Part shown: piece by piece, positions 6,011 through 8,451 of the stretch
Numbering within the stretch: the first letter of the stretch is position 1
Layout of the letters: each line of letters opens with the position of its first letter
Origin: RUG11462 sp045539315
GTDB lineage: Bacteria > Bacillota > Clostridia > Oscillospirales > Acutalibacteraceae
Reading direction: 5' to 3'
Assembly: GCA_045539315.1 (NCBI GenBank)
Contig: JAZQFC010000029.1
Span: forward strand, 1 to 8,451
DNA length: 8,451 nt
Translations under genes and position numbers: made by a program
Notes under the pieces: model-generated
Databases searched by the model: none
Told to the model about the DNA's origin: nothing
The model's input: the letters and a program-made list of their open reading frames with translations, nothing else

Positions 6011-6380
6011 AGATAACACCGGTTATATTGTCATAATGGAAAAAGATATGAATTCCCTTGAATATGATATGTATGCCCAACAACAAGAAATCAAAAAGTT
6101 TAGGACAACAGAAAGAAAGGTTTTCATAGAAACAATAGATATGGCAATTAGAAAGATTTTAGACCAGTTTGGCATAATTCCCTTTGATACAAGCGAAAGT
6201 GCCTTAAAATCGGCATTTGACACATTAAATAGGCATTATGGCAAAACTATTGAAATCATAGATAGATATAAAGGCATTAAAGGACTTGTGGTGGATAAAG
6301 AAAACTACATTACAGTTATTATTGAAAATGGCATATTAAGTTGCGCTAACGAAATAAAGGTGGTTGATTATGCCGAATAA
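5979..6380 (+). CDS. Hypothetical 133-residue phage protein
   Basis: The start is taken as ATG 5979, with AAAAGG at 5964-5969 upstream. This makes a 32-base overlap with the previous gene. A later ATG at 6036 is possible but has no SD. The visible sequence is helical from about residue 22 (MNSLEYDMYAQQQEI, KVFIETIDMAIRKILDQFG), then a segment DTLNRHYGKTIEIIDR and a beta pair (GLVVDKENYITVIIENGIL). No catalytic or metal-binding set is evident. The N-terminal strand TGYIVIMEKD suggests an alpha/beta fold. The function and family are not recognised. It overlaps the next gene by 11 bases. Confidence 0.66.
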   Translation: MKPTLQVIPNEDNTGYIVIMEKDMNSLEYDMYAQQQEIKKFRTTERKVFIETIDMAIRKILDQFGIIPFDTSESALKSAFDTLNRHYGKTIEIIDRYKGIKGLVVDKENYITVIIENGILSCANEIKVVDYAE

Positions 6381-6573
6381 AAAACATAGATTTTGTCGCA
6401 TATTAACAGATGATGACTTATTGGAATTAGAAGTTATGTATCGTAGCGGAAAATTCTATGCTAAAGAAATTGCCGATTGGTTCGGTGTTAGTGTATGTGC
6501 AATAAACTATTGGATAGATAAATTGGAATTGAAAGGAAAAAAGTTTAAATGGCGAAAAATAAAGAACTGTTAA
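6370..6573 (+). CDS. Small helix-turn-helix protein
   Basis: ATG 6370 is preferred over the in-frame TTG at 6364 because AAAGGTGG (6356-6363) sits six bases before it. The 67-residue protein has a clear HTH: DDDLLELEVMYRSGKF (helix 1, residues 14-29), then AKEIADWFGVS (helix 2, 31-41) and VCAINYWIDKLEL (recognition helix, 42-54), followed by a basic tail KGKKFKWRKIKNC. The order 'length, then xAxxIAxxxGVSxxxIxxW' is that of resolvase-tail or sigma-like HTH units. It probably binds DNA, either as a transcription factor or as a helper for the neighbouring methyltransferase gene; that is inference from position. Confidence 0.75.
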   Translation: MPNKKHRFCRILTDDDLLELEVMYRSGKFYAKEIADWFGVSVCAINYWIDKLELKGKKFKWRKIKNC

Positions 6574-6650
6574 GCGAATTTGCTTTACACCTTATAGGAA
6601 AAACATTCGATGATTATAGAAAGGAAGTGATTAAGGGATATGGGGTATGA
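6549..6650 (+). CDS. Candidate 33-residue micro-protein between HTH and methyltransferase genes
   Basis: ATG 6549 opens a 33-residue frame ending at TGA 6648-6650. It overlaps the HTH gene by 25 bases and the methyltransferase by 11. AAAGGA at 6534-6539 is a usable SD. The sequence MAKNKELLSEFALHLIGKTF then DDYRKEVIKGYGV is amphipathic and could form one helix. It fills the only gap (6574-6639) between two genes in a region where every other gap is closed. It may be a real micro-protein or only a translational bridge that couples the two genes. Confidence 0.4.
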   Translation: MAKNKELLSEFALHLIGKTFDDYRKEVIKGYGV

Positions 6651-7737
6651 GCAATATAGCATATTCGATGGTGTAGAAAATTATACCATTCCTAAAGATA
6701 AGGAAATTTTTATCACAGAACTTTTTGCGGGTATTGGCGCACAAAGTCGAGCTTTAGAAATCTTGGGTGTCCCTTTCCATCATAGAGCAATAGCAGAATG
6801 GTCAATGTATTCTATAAGAGCTTATGCAAGAATCCATAATCTCATTGATCCTGGAACAATAGAAGAACTAACAAAAGATAAAACCAAAGATGAAATGTTA
6901 GAAAGAATTAAAGGCATTAGTAGAAATTACAATGATCCATTAACACCGAAAGAATTATCTAAACTCAATATTGATGAAATTAAAGATATATATGCTTGTT
7001 GCATAGTCGAGAATAATTTTATCAATATAATGACTATGAGTGGCAAAGATTTAGGTGTTTACAAAGATGATGAATATAACATTTGGACTTATAGCTTCCC
7101 GTGTCAGGATTTATCTCTTGCCGGAACACTCGCTGGGTTATCTACAAGTCAAAAAGATGGCGGCACTCGTTCTGGTCTTTTATGGGAAGTAGAAAGACTA
7201 TTGAGAGAAAGAGAGAAATTAGGTTTGCCAAATCTGCTCTTGTTAGAAAATGTCGAAACTTTGGTGTCAAAATCATTTATCAAGGATTTCCACAAGTGGT
7301 GCAATTTTCTTGAAAGTCTAGGTTATACAAACCAATGGGAAATACTTAACGCTAAACACTATGGTTTGCCACAAAATAGAAAAAGAATTTTTATGGTAAG
7401 TATCTTAAATCAAGATTTGCCATTTACATTCCCTAAAAAGATGAAGCTCAAACATAATTTAGATTTCATACTTGATGACAAAGTAGATAAAAGATATTTC
7501 ATATCAAAGAAAATGTTATTAGGTATGCTAGCCACCGATTTCAATTCTTATAAACTTGAAAATAGAGTGCAATCAACGGGTGGTGTGGCAGATACACTAA
7601 CAACAGCCACAGGGGGAAGATGTCCCCACTTAATAAAAGTGCCTATCCCTAACAAGTTGAACGGGGGGGCATACCCATTAAGGAAGCCACTAAAAAGGGT
7701 TATGCAATTGCAAATATCGGTGATGGTGTCGATATGA
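6640..7737 (+). CDS. C5-cytosine DNA methyltransferase, alpha part (motifs I-VIII), frame broken at a G7 run
   Basis: ATG 6640 starts a 365-residue frame. Residues 27-35 (ELFAGIGAQ) are motif I, the SAM-binding loop. Residues 152-161 (SFPCQDLSLA) are motif IV with catalytic C155. E203-N204-V205 is motif VI, and Q245-N-R-K-R249 is motif VIII. A long insertion (about residues 60-150) lies between motifs I and IV. From residue 310 the target-recognition region begins (QSTGGVADTLTTATGG). After N341 the gene meets seven G (7663-7669) and the frame ends in an unrelated tail (AYPLRKPLKRVMQLQISVMV) and a TGA at 7735-7737. The natural continuation (KEATKKGYAIANIGDGVD) is in the -1 frame. The N-terminal EQYSIFD resembles a sliding-clamp-binding motif. 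The enzyme would methylate cytosine in host or phage DNA; the target is unknown. Confidence 0.93.
   Translation: MGYEQYSIFDGVENYTIPKDKEIFITELFAGIGAQSRALEILGVPFHHRAIAEWSMYSIRAYARIHNLIDPGTIEELTKDKTKDEMLERIKGISRNYNDPLTPKELSKLNIDEIKDIYACCIVENNFINIMTMSGKDLGVYKDDEYNIWTYSFPCQDLSLAGTLAGLSTSQKDGGTRSGLLWEVERLLREREKLGLPNLLLLENVETLVSKSFIKDFHKWCNFLESLGYTNQWEILNAKHYGLPQNRKRIFMVSILNQDLPFTFPKKMKLKHNLDFILDDKVDKRYFISKKMLLGMLATDFNSYKLENRVQSTGGVADTLTTATGGRCPHLIKVPIPNKLNGGAYPLRKPLKRVMQLQISVMVSI
7663..7669 (+). repeat. G7 homopolymer in the methyltransferase recognition region
   Basis: Seven consecutive G, read as GGG GGG G in the methyltransferase frame. It lies within the only window (7653 to 7737) in which the frame switch from the 6640 frame to the 7668 frame can occur, so it is the obvious site. 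Gaining one G or losing two restores the longer alpha chain. It may be a phase-variation tract, a slippery site, or a sequencing undercall. Confidence 0.85.
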
Positions 7738-7856
7738 GTGGTCGCATGCAATACCATAGGGGTAATGTGCAAAAAGGTTTATCGCAAACACTTACCACCC
7801 AACCAACAGTAGGCACTATGGTAAAGGAGAATTATGAGAAGGACAAAGAAAACTGA
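7668..7856 (+). CDS. Out-of-frame continuation of the methyltransferase recognition region (-1 frame)
   Basis: This frame has no start of its own. It is open from just after a TAA at 7650-7652 to TGA 7854-7856, and its sequence fits phage C5 methyltransferases: GIPIKEATKKGYAIANIGDG, then VDMSGRMQYHRGNVQKGLSQ and TLTTQPTVGTMVKE. I list it from 7668, the first codon after a -1 slip on the G7 run. Read this way the alpha chain is 405 residues. It needs one extra G (8 in total), two fewer, or -1 ribosomal slippage on GGG-GGG. A repeat of the LSQTLTT type at 7779-7799 matches those in the flanking frames. Confidence 0.72.
   Translation, partial: GIPIKEATKKGYAIANIGDGVDMSGRMQYHRGNVQKGLSQTLTTQPTVGTMVKENYEKDKEN
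7823..7829 (+). promoter_or_regulatory. Ribosome binding site of the second methyltransferase cistron
   Basis: AAAGGAG lies four bases before ATG 7834 and inside the end of the upstream (-1) frame. It is as strong as the SDs of the other genes here. It argues that the frame change at this point is a genuine gene boundary with an internal start, not a frameshift mutation. Confidence 0.6.
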
Positions 7857-7989
7857 TAATTGGCAGCCAATAGACTTTCGGTATGATGAAGGTATAAGGG
7901 GAAGAATAGATAGTAACCTTTCACCCACTCTTACAACTCATACCGGCAATTCTAGTGTTCCTTTTATCGGGGGGGGTTATATATGTTAG
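7834..7989 (+). CDS. Start of methyltransferase beta part (recognition segment), frame broken at a G8 run
   Basis: ATG 7834 with AAAGGAG upstream opens a 51-residue frame that overlaps the preceding frame by 23 bases. Its sequence MRRTKKTDNWQPIDFRYDEG then IRGRIDSNLSPTLTTHTGNS matches the later part of phage C5 methyltransferase recognition regions (FRYDEGIR...SPTLTT). It ends SVPFIGGGYIC at TAG 7987-7989 just after the eight-G run (7969-7976). With one G more, or a -1 slip, it would continue as IGGG-LYMLEKAQSLEEIKK into motifs IX and X, giving a 143-residue beta chain ending at 8264. As it stands it is a truncated fragment. Confidence 0.68.
   Translation: MRRTKKTDNWQPIDFRYDEGIRGRIDSNLSPTLTTHTGNSSVPFIGGGYIC
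7969..7976 (+). repeat. G8 homopolymer at the second frame junction
   Basis: Eight consecutive G, read as GGG GGG GGT in the 7834 frame. The upstream frame closes at 7989 and the downstream frame is open only after a TAG at 7953-7955, so the junction must lie in this narrow stretch. One G more (9) or two fewer (6) joins them. The run also sits six bases before ATG 7983, where it could act as an unusual G-only SD for the downstream piece. Confidence 0.85.
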
Positions 7990-8264
7990 AAAAAGCTCAA
8001 TCATTAGAAGAAATCAAAAAATTAATAGAAGAAGATAAAATAAAATTCCGTAGATTCACCCCAAAAGAATATTACAAACTTATGGGGTTTAATGAAGATG
8101 ACTACAATAAAGTTTCTTATCAAAACGAAGCAACTCTGTATCATCAAGGGGGTGATAGTATTTGCACTACGGTATTATGCGCTATCTTCGGCAAATTATT
8201 TGACCTAGAATATGAAACAATTATTAACAATTATGTAGAAACATTGAAAGGAGAAAAACTATGA
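7983..8264 (+). CDS. Methyltransferase beta part, motifs IX and X
   Basis: This 93-residue frame begins at ATG 7983. It may be the -1 continuation of the 7834 cistron or be translated on its own, with the G8 run acting as SD. Residues 1-25 form a charged helix (LEKAQSLEEIKKLIEED). Residues 28-41 (FRRFTPKEYYKLMG) match the RxLTPxExxRLMGF signature of motif IX. Residues 53-64 (EATLYHQGGDSI) match motif X, usually QAGNSI, here with G for A and D for N. The C-terminal helix follows (CTTVLCAIFGKLFDLEYE). Motifs IX and X complete the C5-methyltransferase fold, but the piece alone has neither catalytic Cys nor SAM loop. It overlaps the next gene by four bases. Confidence 0.88.
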   Translation: MLEKAQSLEEIKKLIEEDKIKFRRFTPKEYYKLMGFNEDDYNKVSYQNEATLYHQGGDSICTTVLCAIFGKLFDLEYETIINNYVETLKGEKL

Positions 8265-8451
8265 AGCAAAGACAATATAACGAATTACAAATTGCAGTAA
8301 TGGAAGTTTTAGAAAGATTAAAGCGCTTTCTAAATAACTCAAATTATGGAAAAACAGAAATGGAACAAATCAAAAAGAAATATCACATTGAAGATCCATA
8401 TTTAACGGTTAGACAATATATTTCAAAATATAGTTGTGGTGCATATCACAC
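8261..8451 (+). CDS. 5' start of a hypothetical phage protein (partial)
   Basis: ATG 8261 overlaps the methyltransferase stop (ATGA), with the strong SD AAAGGAGAA at 8247-8255. The frame is open to the end of the window (63 codons). The visible protein begins MKQRQYNELQIAVMEVLERL and goes on KRFLNNSNYGKTEMEQIKKK, then YHIEDPYLTVRQYISKYSCG. It looks helical and basic, perhaps a small regulatory or DNA-interacting domain. It is too incomplete to name. Confidence 0.68.
   Translation, partial: MKQRQYNELQIAVMEVLERLKRFLNNSNYGKTEMEQIKKKYHIEDPYLTVRQYISKYSCGAYH

Noticed and set aside
7101..7313. 70-residue + strand ORF inside the methyltransferase
   Set aside because: It is an out-of-frame shadow of the motif IV-VI coding region, where the main frame matches the family; its own sequence shows no domain.
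7613..7627. GGGGA/TCCCC hairpin with a 5-base loop, considered as terminator or frameshift stimulator
   Set aside because: The stem is only five pairs, it lacks a U-run, and it lies upstream of the G7 tract, whereas classic stimulators lie downstream. It is in coding sequence that reads sensibly.

Overview
This AT-rich window looks like part of a phage or prophage early/accessory region from a low-GC Gram-positive (Firmicutes-type) host. Every supported gene lies on the + strand. Genes are short and packed with almost no gaps, and many junctions are ATGA-type stop/start overlaps (1120, 1344, 1691, 2405, 5016, 5168, 8261). Most starts have a good AGGAG-type Shine-Dalgarno (SD) site. TGA is the usual stop codon, so the standard bacterial code applies, not the mycoplasma TGA=Trp code. 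I see no structural, packaging, integrase or lysis gene, and no tRNA, rRNA or CRISPR array. The host is an inference from base composition and family resemblance only.

Layout. 1-1885: the tail of one gene, a 52-residue four-cysteine mini-protein, and five small proteins of unknown function, two of them coiled-coil-like. 1869-3019: a protein with the histidine-rich pattern of DUF5662 (metal-binding, HD-like), followed by an ASCH-domain protein. 3045-3587: an HNH homing endonuclease (NUMOD4-HNH-NUMOD1 layout) with a convincing sigma-70-type promoter of its own. 3580-6650: a run of phage-type small proteins, including an XRE-type DNA-binding protein, a six-cysteine mini-protein, a protein starting with a clamp-binding-like peptide, and a small HTH protein. 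6640-8264: a C5-cytosine DNA methyltransferase spread over several reading frames. 8261-end: the start of another gene.

The methyltransferase is the most interesting part. Motifs I to VIII are intact in one frame, ending at 7737. The recognition region continues in the -1 frame from a run of seven G (7663-7669) to a stop at 7856. A second cistron starts at 7834 with its own AAAGGAG. It carries another recognition-type segment and runs into a run of eight G (7969-7976), where the frame must again shift by -1 (or the tract gain one G) to join motifs IX and X at 7983-8264. With both tracts longer by one G, or with -1 ribosomal slippage at each, the locus would encode a 405-residue alpha chain (motifs I-VIII) and a 143-residue beta chain (IX-X). 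That is the architecture of the known two-subunit enzyme M.AquI. G7 and G8 runs are very unlikely by chance in this AT-rich DNA, so the locus may be a phase-variable or frameshift-controlled methyltransferase. The main alternative is that both homopolymers were undercalled in sequencing.
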